Shown piece by piece: positions 8,296 through 17,041 of a DNA stretch of 64,000 nt. This DNA comes from Streptomyces violaceorubidus (lineage in GTDB: Bacteria; Actinomycetota; Actinomycetes; Streptomycetales; Streptomycetaceae), in NCBI RefSeq assembly GCF_000717995.1, contig NZ_JODM01000025.1, positions 186,001-250,000 on the forward strand, written 5' to 3'. The stretch's first letter is position 1, and each line of letters starts with the position of its first letter. The position numbers were made by a program, and so were the translations under genes. The notes under the pieces were generated by a model. The model made no database searches. It saw only the letters and a list, made by a program, of their open reading frames with translations, and was not told where the DNA came from.

Positions 8296-8745
8296 ATGTC
8301 GTACTCCAATCCCGGACCCGGGGACTTCGGGCCGCCGCCGCAGCCGGGGCAGCCGCCCGCGGGGGGCTACGCGTACCCGCAGTCCGCGCCCGGGTACGGC
8401 TATCCGAACCAGGGGGCCGCGTACCCGGCCGCCCCGCCGGTGGGCTATCCGCAGGGGCCCGGCTACGGCATGCCGATGCAGCCGAGCAACGGCATGGGGA
8501 CCACGGGGCTGGTGCTGGGCATCATCGGCGTGGTGTGCAGCCTGACCTTCTTCCTGTGGTTCTTCGGCGTGATCCTGGGCATCCTCGGGATCATCTTCGG
8601 CGCGATCGGCCGGGGCAAGGCCACCCGGGGCGAGGCCACCAACAAGGGCTCCGCGACCGCCGGTCTCGTGCTCGGCATCACGGCCACCGTGATCCTGCCG
8701 CTGCTCGGCTTCCTCGCCTTCGCGAGCCTGATGAGCATCGCCTGA
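8296..8745 (+). CDS. DUF4190 membrane protein, short paralogue
   Basis: A 149-residue paralogue of the preceding gene. The N-terminal 65 residues are a Pro/Gly/Tyr-rich tail with repeated GYxYP elements (GGYAYPQ, GYGYPNQ, VGYPQGPGYG). DUF4190 follows: NGMGTTGLVLGIIGVVCS helix, the basic GRGKATRGEATNKGSA loop and a second helix ending LMSIA. ATG 8296 has AGGGGAG upstream. The gene lies 58 bases after the first DUF4190 gene. Low-complexity Tyr/Pro-rich N-termini of this kind are often intrinsically disordered. Function unknown. Confidence 0.85.
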   Translation: MSYSNPGPGDFGPPPQPGQPPAGGYAYPQSAPGYGYPNQGAAYPAAPPVGYPQGPGYGMPMQPSNGMGTTGLVLGIIGVVCSLTFFLWFFGVILGILGIIFGAIGRGKATRGEATNKGSATAGLVLGITATVILPLLGFLAFASLMSIA

Positions 8746-8801
8746 GCCAGGCGCCGGCAGACTTCGGCAGGCGTCGGCGGACGTCGGCGGGGGGCGGCAG
8801 G

Positions 8802-8821
8802 TATCGACAGGTATCGACAGG
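8802..8821. repeat. Short tandem repeat
   Basis: Two consecutive copies of the ten-base unit GGTATCGACA lie in the gap between the DUF4190 and NADAR genes, preceded by imperfect GTCGGCGGAC-like repeats from about 8768. No function is apparent. Confidence 0.6.
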
Positions 8822-8883
8822 GGGGGGGCGGCCCGGGGTCGCCCCTCGGTCATGCCCCCTCCCCTCCACCGCGCCCCGCTTCG

Positions 8884-9477
8884 TCAGTCGCCCGAGCGCA
8901 GCCGCTCCCGGGCCGCCATCAGCGCGAAGCCCAGCAGGTTCGGCCCCCGCCAGCGCTCGGGGTCCCGCGCCGCCTCGTCGTCCGCGGCCAGGCCGATGCC
9001 CCACACCCGGTCCACGGGGCTCGCCTCCACCAGCACCCGCTCGCCCGTGCCCAGCAGGAACGCCCGCAGCGCCGGGTCCGAGGCGAACTTGTGGACGCTG
9101 CCCTCCACCACGATCCGGAACCGCTCCCGCTCCCACACCGCCTCGTCGAAACCGCGCACGAGCCGGCCCGCCTTCTTCGCCTCCGCGGGGTGAGCGGCCG
9201 CCAGCACCCGGCGCTCGGCCTCCGCGTCCTCGAAGAGCCGGGCCTTGCCCGCCATCATCCAGTGCTCGGCCGTCGCGTACTCCACCCCGGCCACGGTGAA
9301 CGGCGACGGCCACCACTGGCTCAGACAGCCCGGCCCGAGCCCGCCGCCCGGGAGCGGCCGGTGCCCCCAGAAGCACAGGTACTTGATCCGCGCGCCCGCC
9401 CGGACCCTCGCGACCAGCGCTTCCCGGCTGGTGATGCCCTCCACCGCGCTCCGGTGGGCCCCCGTGATCTTCTCCAT
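8884..9477 (-). CDS. NADAR-family protein (YbiA / DUF1768-like)
   Basis: A 197-residue NADAR domain protein. Conserved blocks are IKYLCFWGHRPLPGG near residue 31, CLSQWWPSPFTVAGVEYATAEHWMMAGKA (shown here in part as WWPSPF and AEHWMMAGKA) with the family His-Trp pair, WERERFRIVVEGSVHKFASD, and DRVWGIGL near the end. NADAR proteins act on ADP-ribose-linked N-glycosides or riboflavin-pathway intermediates, and are found in housekeeping, NAD-linked stress and phage-defence settings. Here it stands alone, with no ADP-ribosyltransferase or defence gene beside it, so a metabolite-repair role is the simplest reading. ATG 9477 is used; GTG 9507 would add ten residues and also lacks a clear ribosome binding site. 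Confidence 0.85.
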   Translation of the reverse strand: MEKITGAHRSAVEGITSREALVARVRAGARIKYLCFWGHRPLPGGGLGPGCLSQWWPSPFTVAGVEYATAEHWMMAGKARLFEDAEAERRVLAAAHPAEAKKAGRLVRGFDEAVWERERFRIVVEGSVHKFASDPALRAFLLGTGERVLVEASPVDRVWGIGLAADDEAARDPERWRGPNLLGFALMAARERLRSGD

Positions 9478-9560
9478 GCACGCGAGTGTGGCACGCGCCA
9501 CTGACACTCCGTCCGGCCTTTTCCGTGGCGACTCGACACCTGGTCGACAGATTCCGTCGC

Positions 9561-9593
9561 GTAACCAAATGGCAACAACGGAATCACTTGTTG
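9561..9593. promoter_or_regulatory. Candidate operator upstream of the polyamine operon
   Basis: An inverted repeat CAACAA (9573-9578) and TTGTTG (9588-9593) flanks nine bases. The left part also reads GTAAC, six bases, GCAAC (9561-9576), close to the GTnAC-n6-GAAAC half of actinobacterial GlnR boxes. This is the only AT-richer patch ahead of the dehydrogenase at 9680. It may bind a nitrogen or polyamine regulator; that is inference. Confidence 0.35.
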
Positions 9594-9679
9594 GAGGCCT
9601 AGTGCTCTGTCAGGATCGGCACTCACATCGAGCCTGAGCCACGCCGGCCCCCGCCACGGGGAGACCGAGGAGAGCCGAT

Positions 9680-11215
9680 ATGCACAACCCGGGCAGCGCC
9701 ACCCCGGACCGATTCCCGGCCCAGGACCGCTTCGCGGACGGGGCCCAGTACATCGCGGGCCGTCTGACGAAGGGCACCTCCGGACGGACGCACACCGTCG
9801 TCGACCCGGCGACCGGCGCGGACGTCCTCACCTACGAGACGGCCGGCCCCGACGACGTCGACGCGGCCGTCGCCGCCGCGCGGGAGGCGTTCCCCGGCTG
9901 GTCCGGCGCCACCCCGGGCGAGCGCTCCGAGGCCCTGCACCGGTTCGCCGCCGTCCTCGCCGACCGCGCCGAGGACTTCGCCCGCGCGGAATCCCTGCAG
10001 TGCGGCAAGCCGCTGAAGCTGACCCGCGAGTTCGACGTGCCGGGCACGGTCGACAACGTGGCCTTCTTCGCCGGAGCCGCCCGGCACCTCCAGGGCCAGT
10101 CGGCGGGGGAGTACTCCGGCGACCACACCTCGTACGTGCGGCGCGAGCCGATCGGCGTGGTCGGGTCGATCGCGCCGTGGAACTACCCGCTCCAGATGGC
10201 GGCCTGGAAGATCCTCCCGGCGATCGCCGCGGGCAACACCATCGTGCTCAAGCCCGCCGAGATCACCCCGCTCACCTCCCTGATGTTCGCCCGGGCGGCG
10301 ACCGAGGCCGGTATCCCGGACGGCGTGATCAACATCGTCAGCGGCACCGGAGGCGAGGCCGGCGAGCACCTCGTCGCCCACCCCGACGTCGCCATGACCT
10401 CCTTCACCGGCTCCACCGCCGTGGGCAAGCGGGTCGCCGAGGTCGCCACCGCCACCGTCAAGCGCCTCCACCTGGAGCTGGGCGGCAAGGCCCCCTTCCT
10501 GGTCTTCGACGACGCCGACCTGGACGCCGCCGTCAACGGCGCGGTCGCGGGCGCGCTCATCAACACCGGCCAGGACTGCACGGCCGCCACGCGCGCGTAC
10601 GTGCAGCGGCCCCTGTACGAGGCGTTCGTCGAGAGGACCGCCGCCCTCATGGACACCGTCCGCGTCGGCGACCCCTTCGCCCCCGGCACCGACCTCGGCC
10701 CACTGGTCAGCCACGTCCAGCGCGACCGCGTCGCCGCCTTCGTCGACCGGGCCCGCTCCTACGCGCGCGTGGTGTGCGGCGGCGAGGCACCGCGGGGCGA
10801 CCTCGAGGACGGCGCCTACTACTGGCCCACCCTGATCGCCGACGCCGCCCAGGACAGCGAGGTCGTCCAGGCGGAGATCTTCGGCCCCGTCCTGGTGGTC
10901 CTGCCCTTCGACACCGACGAGGAGGGCATCCGGCTGGCCAACGACACGCCGTACGGGCTCGCCGCCTCCGCCTGGAGCCGGGACGTGTACCGCGCGAACC
11001 GCGCCACCCGCGAGATCAAGGCGGGCTGCGTGTGGATCAACGACCACATCCCGATCATCAGCGAGATGCCGCACGGCGGGTACAAGGCGTCCGGCTTCGG
11101 CAAGGACATGTCCGCCTACTCCTTCGAGGAGTACACGCAGGTCAAGCACGTCATGTTCGACAACACCGCGGTGGCGGCCAAGGACTGGCACCGCACCGTC
11201 TTCGGGGACCGGTAG
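9680..11215 (+). CDS. Aldehyde dehydrogenase, gamma-aminobutyraldehyde type, first gene of the polyamine operon
   Basis: A 511-residue ALDH with the same aminoaldehyde signature as the gene at 2429: APWNYP, LELGGK with general base E266, and NTGQDCTAATRA with catalytic C300. It carries about 20 extra residues at each end compared with that paralogue. ATG 9680 follows GAGGAG. It is the first of a co-directional series with the polyamine-binding protein (64-base gap), the ATPase, two permeases and an FAD amine oxidase. The arrangement suggests it oxidises the aminoaldehyde made from an imported polyamine, giving GABA or gamma-glutamyl-GABA. Two such enzymes in one window imply separate inputs (transamination versus oxidase route) or separate control. 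Confidence 0.9.
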   Translation: MHNPGSATPDRFPAQDRFADGAQYIAGRLTKGTSGRTHTVVDPATGADVLTYETAGPDDVDAAVAAAREAFPGWSGATPGERSEALHRFAAVLADRAEDFARAESLQCGKPLKLTREFDVPGTVDNVAFFAGAARHLQGQSAGEYSGDHTSYVRREPIGVVGSIAPWNYPLQMAAWKILPAIAAGNTIVLKPAEITPLTSLMFARAATEAGIPDGVINIVSGTGGEAGEHLVAHPDVAMTSFTGSTAVGKRVAEVATATVKRLHLELGGKAPFLVFDDADLDAAVNGAVAGALINTGQDCTAATRAYVQRPLYEAFVERTAALMDTVRVGDPFAPGTDLGPLVSHVQRDRVAAFVDRARSYARVVCGGEAPRGDLEDGAYYWPTLIADAAQDSEVVQAEIFGPVLVVLPFDTDEEGIRLANDTPYGLAASAWSRDVYRANRATREIKAGCVWINDHIPIISEMPHGGYKASGFGKDMSAYSFEEYTQVKHVMFDNTAVAAKDWHRTVFGDR

Positions 11216-11279
11216 GACCGACAGCCATCACGCCAGGCCGCCGACCACGGCCGACCCACCCGAAAGGGCAACCACGCGC

Positions 11280-12527
11280 ATGGAGCAGTACGAGCCAGAC
11301 CGCCTGTCCCCGGCCCGAGCGGCCGCCGTGCGGCGCAGTCTCAGGAGCGGCAGGGCCGCCCTCACCCGCCGTTCGCTGCTGCGCGCCTCCACGGGCGGCG
11401 CGCTCGCGGTCGGCGGCCTCGGCCTGCTGAGCGGCTGCGGCATCCCGGCGGCCGGCAAGACCGAGGGCGGCGTCTCCGCCGAGGACCACTCCAAGGCGGA
11501 GAAGCAGGTCCGCTTCTCCAACTGGACCGAGTACATGGACGTGGACGGGAGCGGCCGCCGGCATCCCACGCTGGAGGCGTTCACCGAGCGCACCGGCGTC
11601 AAGGTCACCTATACCGAGGACATCAACGACAACAGCGAGTTCTTCGGCAAGATCCAGCCGCAGCTCGCCGCGGGCCAGGAGACCGGCCGCGACATCATCG
11701 TCCTCACCGACTGGCTGGCCGCCCGCCTGATCCGGCTCGGCTGGGTCCAGAAACTGGACCCGGCCAACCTGCCGCACGCCTTCGCCAACCTGTCGCCCCA
11801 GTTCCGCAGCCCCGACTGGGACCCCGGCCGGGCCTACTCCTACCCGTGGCAGGGCATCTCGACCGTCATCGCCTACAACAAGAAGGCGCTGGACGGCATC
11901 GAGGTCAGGACGGTATCCGACCTGCTCGACAACCCGCGGCTCAAGGGCCGGGTCGGCTTCCTCACCGAGATGCGCGACACCATGGGCATGACGCTGCTCG
12001 ACATGGGCAAGGACCCGGCCCGCTTCGCCGACGACGACTACGACGCCGCGATCGCCCGGCTCCAGAAGGGCGTCGACCGCGGTCAGATACGCCGCTTCAC
12101 CGGCAACGACTACACCTCCGACCTCAGCAAGGGCGACTTCGCGGCCTGTCTGGCCTGGGCCGGTGACGTGGTCCAGCTCAAGGCGGACAACCCGGACATC
12201 GACTTCGTGATCCCGGACAGCGGCTACGTCACGTCGAGCGACAACATGCTGATCCCCAACAAGGCGCGGCACAAGACCAACGCCGAGCGGCTCATCGACT
12301 ACTACTACGAACCGGGCCCGGCCGCGGAACTCGCCGCCTACATCAACTTCGTCTGCCCGGTCGACGGCGTGAAGGACGACCTGGCGAAGCTCGACGAGGA
12401 CGCGGCGAACAACCCGCTGATCATTCCCGACAAGGCCATGCAGGCCAAGTCGCACTCCTTCCGCTCCCTGAGCGCGAAGGAAGAGACGGCATACGAAGAG
12501 AAGTTCGCGAAGCTCACCGGGGCGTGA
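11280..12527 (+). CDS. Polyamine ABC transporter substrate-binding lipoprotein (PotD-like)
   Basis: A 415-residue extracytoplasmic binding protein. The N-terminus combines a twin-arginine signal (ALTRRSLLRASTGG, arginines 30-31) with a lipobox LLSGC whose cysteine is residue 53, so it is probably folded inside, exported by Tat and lipid-anchored. The mature part has the PotD fold pattern: VRFSNWTEYMDVD, VTYTEDINDNSEFFGKIQ, DIIVLTDWLAARLI, YPWQGISTVIAYNKKAL and VIPDSGYVTSSDNMLIPN. These are spermidine/putrescine-binding-protein blocks. Its stop overlaps the GTG of the ATPase, indicating coupled translation. Whether spermidine or putrescine is preferred cannot be read from the sequence. Confidence 0.92.
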   Translation: MEQYEPDRLSPARAAAVRRSLRSGRAALTRRSLLRASTGGALAVGGLGLLSGCGIPAAGKTEGGVSAEDHSKAEKQVRFSNWTEYMDVDGSGRRHPTLEAFTERTGVKVTYTEDINDNSEFFGKIQPQLAAGQETGRDIIVLTDWLAARLIRLGWVQKLDPANLPHAFANLSPQFRSPDWDPGRAYSYPWQGISTVIAYNKKALDGIEVRTVSDLLDNPRLKGRVGFLTEMRDTMGMTLLDMGKDPARFADDDYDAAIARLQKGVDRGQIRRFTGNDYTSDLSKGDFAACLAWAGDVVQLKADNPDIDFVIPDSGYVTSSDNMLIPNKARHKTNAERLIDYYYEPGPAAELAAYINFVCPVDGVKDDLAKLDEDAANNPLIIPDKAMQAKSHSFRSLSAKEETAYEEKFAKLTGA

Positions 12528-13708
12528 CGACGATGACGACCAACTCGACGAAGAACCAGACGGCCGCGACCGACGGCGGCGGCGACGTCCGGCTGACCGG
12601 CATCACCAAGACCTACGGCTCCTTCACCGCCGTGCACCCGCTCGACCTGACCGTGCCCCAGGGCTCCTTCTTCGCCCTGCTCGGCGCCTCCGGATGCGGC
12701 AAGACCACCACCCTGCGCATGATCGCCGGACTGGAGGAACCGAGCGGCGGCACCGTCCACCTCGGCGACCAGGACGTGACCGCGCTGCCGCCGTACAAAC
12801 GGCCGGTCAACACGGTCTTCCAGTCCTACGCCCTCTTCCCGCACCTCGACATCTACGAGAACGTCGCCTTCGGGCTGCGCCGGCGCGGCATCAAGAGCGT
12901 GAAGAAGCAGGTCGGGGAGATGCTGGACCTGGTGCAGCTCGGCGAGCAGGCGCGCAGGAAGCCGCACCAGCTCTCCGGCGGACAGCAGCAGCGCGTCGCG
13001 GTCGCCCGCGCCCTGATCAACCACCCCAAGGTGCTGCTCCTCGACGAACCCCTCGGCGCCCTCGACCTCAAGCTGCGCCGCCAGATGCAGCTGGAGCTCA
13101 AGCGCATCCAGACCGAGGTCGGCATCACCTTCGTGCACGTCACCCACGACCAGGAGGAGGCCATGACGATGGCCGACCAGGTCGCCGTGATGAACGCGGG
13201 CCGGGTCGAGCAACTGGGCACCCCCGCCGACCTGTACGAGAACCCGCGCACCACGTTCACCGCCAACTTCCTCGGCACCTCCAACCTCATCGAGGCCGAG
13301 GTCGACACCCGCAGCGGCGACGACGTCGTCGTGAGGGCGGCCGGCGACAAGCTCGTCCTGCCGGGCGCCCGATGTTCCGCCCCCGCGAAGGCGGGCGGCA
13401 CGGTCCTGGTCGGTGTCCGCCCCGAGAAGATCAGCCTCACCCACGCGGACGACGCCGGCTCCGTCCCCGAGGGCCGCAACCGCATCACCGGCAGGATCAG
13501 CAACACCAGTTTCATCGGCGTCTCCACCCAGTACGTCGTGGACTGCGCCGCCTGCCCCGAGTTCGAGGTCTACGTCCAGAACATCGACCGCGACGCCCGC
13601 CTCGCACCCGGCGCCGAGGTCGTCCTGCACTGGAACCCGGCGCACACCTTCGGGCTCGACGCCGCACAGGACATCGACGCGGGTGTCGCCGAGGGCGAGG
13701 CCGCCTGA
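12524..13708 (+). CDS. Polyamine ABC transporter ATP-binding protein (PotA-like)
   Basis: A 394-residue ABC ATPase starting at a GTG that overlaps the previous stop by four bases (GTGA); ATG 12533 is an alternative three codons in. It has Walker A GASGCGKT (residues 54-61), Q-loop FQSYALFPHLDIYENVAFG, signature LSGGQQQR, Walker B VLLLDEPLGALD and switch His in VTHDQEEAMTMADQ. After residue 250 comes a TOBE regulatory domain (FLGTSNLIEAEV and VRPEKISLTH). That layout matches the PotA subfamily, which powers spermidine/putrescine uptake. The stop codon TGA overlaps the next gene's ATG by one base. Confidence 0.93.
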   Translation: MTTMTTNSTKNQTAATDGGGDVRLTGITKTYGSFTAVHPLDLTVPQGSFFALLGASGCGKTTTLRMIAGLEEPSGGTVHLGDQDVTALPPYKRPVNTVFQSYALFPHLDIYENVAFGLRRRGIKSVKKQVGEMLDLVQLGEQARRKPHQLSGGQQQRVAVARALINHPKVLLLDEPLGALDLKLRRQMQLELKRIQTEVGITFVHVTHDQEEAMTMADQVAVMNAGRVEQLGTPADLYENPRTTFTANFLGTSNLIEAEVDTRSGDDVVVRAAGDKLVLPGARCSAPAKAGGTVLVGVRPEKISLTHADDAGSVPEGRNRITGRISNTSFIGVSTQYVVDCAACPEFEVYVQNIDRDARLAPGAEVVLHWNPAHTFGLDAAQDIDAGVAEGEAA

Positions 13709-14637
13709 TGTCCACCCTCACCGAGGCGCCACCACCGCTGACCCCGACCGCGCCCGACAAGAGGCCCCCGCGCACACGCGGCCGCTGGACGCCGTACTGG
13801 CTGCTCCTGCCCGGCGTCCTGTGGCTGGTCGTCTTCTTCGTGGCGCCGATGGTCTACCAGGCCTCCACGTCCGTGCAGACGGGCTCGCTGGAGGAGGGCT
13901 ACAAGGTCACCTGGCACTTCGTGACCTACTGGGACGCGGTGTCCGAGTACTGGCCGCAGTTCCTGCGCTCGGTCGCCTACGCCGCCTCCGCGACCGTGCT
14001 GTGCCTGCTGCTGGGCTACCCGCTCGCCTACCTCATCGCCTTCCGCGCGGGACGCTGGCGGAACCTGATCATGATCCTGGTGATCGCGCCGTTCTTCACC
14101 AGCTTCCTGATCCGCACCCTGGCCTGGAAGACGATCCTCGCGGACGGCGGCCCGGTGGTCGGCGCCCTGAACACGCTGCACGTCCTGGACGTGACCGGCT
14201 GGCTGGGCTGGACCTCCGGCGACCGCGTGCTGGCCACCCCGCTCGCCGTGGTCTGCGGTCTGACGTACAACTTCCTGCCCTTCATGATCCTGCCGCTCTA
14301 CACCTCCCTGGAGCGCATCGACGGCCGGCTGCACGAGGCGGCGGGGGACCTGTACGCGAAGCCCTCCACGGTCTTCCGCAAGGTCACCTTCCCGTTGTCG
14401 ATGCCGGGCGTCGTCTCCGGCACCCTGCTCACCTTCATCCCGGCCACCGGCGATTACGTCAACGCCTCCCTGCTGGGCTCGGCCGACACCGGAATGATCG
14501 GAAACGTGATCCAGTCCCAGTTCCTCAGGGTGCTGGACTATCCGACGGCGGCGGCGCTCTCCTTCCTCCTCATGGCGGCGATCCTCGCCATGGTCACCTT
14601 CTACATCCGCAGGTCCGGGACGGAGGATCTGGTTTAA
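13708..14637 (+). CDS. Polyamine ABC transporter permease 1 (PotB-like)
   Basis: A 309-residue inner-membrane permease with about six hydrophobic helices, beginning YWLLLPGVLWLVVFFVAPMV (residues 31-50). The cytoplasmic coupling loop carries the EAA motif as HEAAGDLYAKPSTVFRKVTF followed by PLSMPGVVSG. FIPATGDYVNASLLG after it is characteristic of PotB-type polyamine permeases. It starts within the stop of the ATPase gene (TGATG), and its own stop TAA abuts the next ATG directly, so the transporter genes are strictly coupled. Confidence 0.93.
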   Translation: MSTLTEAPPPLTPTAPDKRPPRTRGRWTPYWLLLPGVLWLVVFFVAPMVYQASTSVQTGSLEEGYKVTWHFVTYWDAVSEYWPQFLRSVAYAASATVLCLLLGYPLAYLIAFRAGRWRNLIMILVIAPFFTSFLIRTLAWKTILADGGPVVGALNTLHVLDVTGWLGWTSGDRVLATPLAVVCGLTYNFLPFMILPLYTSLERIDGRLHEAAGDLYAKPSTVFRKVTFPLSMPGVVSGTLLTFIPATGDYVNASLLGSADTGMIGNVIQSQFLRVLDYPTAAALSFLLMAAILAMVTFYIRRSGTEDLV

Positions 14638-15450
14638 ATGGCCTTCTCCCCTTCGCCGGTGAACTGGCTCAAGCGCCATCTGGTCGTCATTGCCGGACTG
14701 CTGACACTCGCTTATCTGCTGCTGCCCAACGTCGTCGTCACGGTGTTCTCCTTCAACAAGCCGAACGGGCGCTTCAATTACGAGTGGCAGCAGTTCTCCA
14801 CGGACGCCTGGAAGGATCCGTGCGGGGTCGCCGGGCTGTGCGGTTCCCTCTCGCTCAGCCTCCAGATCGCCCTCTGGGCGACGCTCGGCGCCACCGCGCT
14901 CGGCACCGCGATCGCCTTCGCGCTGGTCCGCTACCGCTTCCGCGCCCGGGGCACGATCAACTCGCTGATCTTCCTGCCGATGGCGATGCCCGAGGTCGTG
15001 ATGGCCGCCTCGCTGCTCACCCTCTTCCTCAACATGGGTGCCCGGCTGGGCTTCTGGACGATCCTGATCGCCCACATCACGTTCTGCCTCAGCTTCGTCG
15101 TGACGGCCGTCAAGGCGCGCGTGATGTCGATGGACCCGAGGCTGGAGCAGGCGGCGCAGGACCTGTACGCCGGCCCCTTCCAGACCTTCGTCCGGGTCAC
15201 CCTGCCCATCGCCGCCCCCGGTATCGCGGCCGGCGCGCTGCTCGCCTTCGCGCTGTCCTTCGACGATTTCATCATCACCAATTTCAACGCGGGTTCCACC
15301 GTCACGTTCCCCATGTTCGTCTGGGGATCGGCCCAGCGCGGAACCCCCGTCCAGATCAATGTCATCGGTACGGCCATGTTCGTCGTCGCCGTACTGTTCG
15401 TCCTGGTCTCCATGGTCATCGGCAACCGCCGAAACCGCCGCACGGCATGA
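14638..15450 (+). CDS. Polyamine ABC transporter permease 2 (PotC-like)
   Basis: A 270-residue permease partner. Helices include LVVIAGLLTLAYLLLPNVVV at the N-terminus and FVVAVLFVLVSMVIGN at the C-terminus. The EAA loop reads LEQAAQDLYAGPFQTFVRVT followed by LPIAAPGIAAGALLAFALSF; FDDFIITNFNAGSTVTFPMF after it is a hallmark of PotC. A cysteine-containing insertion (DPCGVAGLCGSLS, about residues 60-72) sits in the first periplasmic loop. The ATG starts immediately after the previous TAA. With the gene at 13708 it should form the heterodimeric channel. Confidence 0.93.
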   Translation: MAFSPSPVNWLKRHLVVIAGLLTLAYLLLPNVVVTVFSFNKPNGRFNYEWQQFSTDAWKDPCGVAGLCGSLSLSLQIALWATLGATALGTAIAFALVRYRFRARGTINSLIFLPMAMPEVVMAASLLTLFLNMGARLGFWTILIAHITFCLSFVVTAVKARVMSMDPRLEQAAQDLYAGPFQTFVRVTLPIAAPGIAAGALLAFALSFDDFIITNFNAGSTVTFPMFVWGSAQRGTPVQINVIGTAMFVVAVLFVLVSMVIGNRRNRRTA

Positions 15451-15484
15451 GGCACACCGGTTGTATTCGTAGGGAGTTGAAATC

Positions 15485-16912
15485 ATGGCCCCCAGCGCCA
15501 TGAGCCGCAGCAACGACTGGACGAAATCCCTTTCCGACGCCCAGCCGGTCCCGTACTGGCTGGACGACCCCGGCCGCCCCCGCCCCGAGCCCGCCCTCAC
15601 CGGCGCCGAGACCTGCGACCTGCTGGTGGTCGGCGGCGGCTACAGCGGACTGTGGACCGCGCTGATCGCCAAGGAGCGGGACCCGGGGCGGGACGTGGTG
15701 CTGCTGGAGGGCCGCGAGGTGGGATGGGCCGCCTCCGGCCGCAACGGCGGGTTCTGCGCCGCCTCCCTCACCCACGGTCTGGCCAACGGCCTCACCCGCT
15801 GGCCGCAGGAGATCCACCGGCTGGAGCAGCTGGGCGCCCGCAACCTCGACGCCATCGAGGAGGCGGTCGCCCGCCACGGCCTCGACTGCGACTTCGAGCG
15901 CACCGGCGAGATCGACGTCGCCACCGAGCCCTACCAGGCCCGCGAACTCGCCGACTGGTACGGGGAACTCCGCGCCAAGGGCCTCGCCGAGGGCATCGAG
16001 TACCTGGACGCCGGGGCCGTACGGGAGCAGGTCGACTCCCCTACCTTCCGGGCCGGCCTGTGGGACCGGCGCGGCGTGGCGATGGTCAACCCCGCCAAGC
16101 TGGCCTGGGGCCTCAAGCGCGCCTGCCTCGCCCTCGGTGTCCGCGTGCACGAGCACACCCCCGCGCTCACCCTCGTGCCGTACGGCTCCGGCATGGCCGT
16201 ACGCACCCCGTACGGCCAGGTCCGCGCCCGCACGGTCGCGCTCGGCACGAACGTCTTCCCGAACCTCGTCCGCCGGGTCCGCGCGTACACCGTCCCGGTC
16301 TACGACTACGCCCTGATGACCGAGCCGCTCAGCGCCGCGCAGCTCGCCTCCATCGGCTGGCGGAACCGGCAGGGCCTCGGGGACAGCGCCAACCAGTTCC
16401 ACTACTTCCGCCTCTCGGCCGACCACCGGATCCTGTGGGGCGGCTACGACGCGGTCTACCCGTACGGCGGCCGGGTGCGCGCCGAGTACGACGACCGTCC
16501 CGAGACCTACGCCAGGCTCGCCGGGCACTTCTTCACCTGCTTCCCGCAGTTGGAGGGCGTCCGTTTCACCCACGCCTGGGGCGGCGCCATCGACACCTGC
16601 TCGCGCTTCTCGGCCTTCTTCGGCACCGCGCACCGGGGCAGGGTCGCCTACGCGGCCGGCTACACCGGTCTCGGCGTCGGCGCCACCCGGTTCGGCGCCG
16701 AGGTGATGCTCGACCTGCTGGCGGGGGAGCGCACCGAGCGCACGGAACTGGAGATGGTGCGCAGGAAGCCGCTGCCGTTCCCGCCCGAGCCCTTCGCCTG
16801 GACCGGCATCGCGCTCACCAAATGGTCGCTGGCCCGCGCGGACGCGCACGACGGCCGGCGCAACCTGTGGCTGCGGACCATGGACCGGCTGGGCCTCGGT
16901 TTCGACAGCTGA
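15485..16912 (+). CDS. FAD-dependent amine oxidase / oxidoreductase, PuuB-like
   Basis: A 475-residue flavoprotein of the DAO family. The FAD-binding Rossmann motif VVGGGYSGLWTAL lies at residues 48-60, followed by WAASGRNGGFC, which is typical of gamma-glutamylputrescine oxidase (PuuB) and related oxidases. A second FAD block near the C-terminus reads YAAGYTGLGVGATRFGAEVM. ATG 15485 has GGGAG upstream and lies 34 bases after the permease. Being last in the polyamine uptake operon, it probably oxidises the imported polyamine, or its gamma-glutamyl conjugate, to the aldehyde used by the dehydrogenase at 9680. Streptomyces are known to glutamylate polyamines (GlnA3), which would fit the PuuB route; no such ligase is in this window. 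Confidence 0.85.
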   Translation: MAPSAMSRSNDWTKSLSDAQPVPYWLDDPGRPRPEPALTGAETCDLLVVGGGYSGLWTALIAKERDPGRDVVLLEGREVGWAASGRNGGFCAASLTHGLANGLTRWPQEIHRLEQLGARNLDAIEEAVARHGLDCDFERTGEIDVATEPYQARELADWYGELRAKGLAEGIEYLDAGAVREQVDSPTFRAGLWDRRGVAMVNPAKLAWGLKRACLALGVRVHEHTPALTLVPYGSGMAVRTPYGQVRARTVALGTNVFPNLVRRVRAYTVPVYDYALMTEPLSAAQLASIGWRNRQGLGDSANQFHYFRLSADHRILWGGYDAVYPYGGRVRAEYDDRPETYARLAGHFFTCFPQLEGVRFTHAWGGAIDTCSRFSAFFGTAHRGRVAYAAGYTGLGVGATRFGAEVMLDLLAGERTERTELEMVRRKPLPFPPEPFAWTGIALTKWSLARADAHDGRRNLWLRTMDRLGLGFDS

Positions 16913-17041
16913 GCCGCCCCGGTGGGCGGGCCGACGACCCGGTTCACTCCAACGGGTCACGGCAACCCGCGTAATGCCGCGGGCAGACCTCCCTCTCCCT
17001 CGTGACGCACCCCGCGTCGACGCGTGAAAGGGAGGTTTCAC

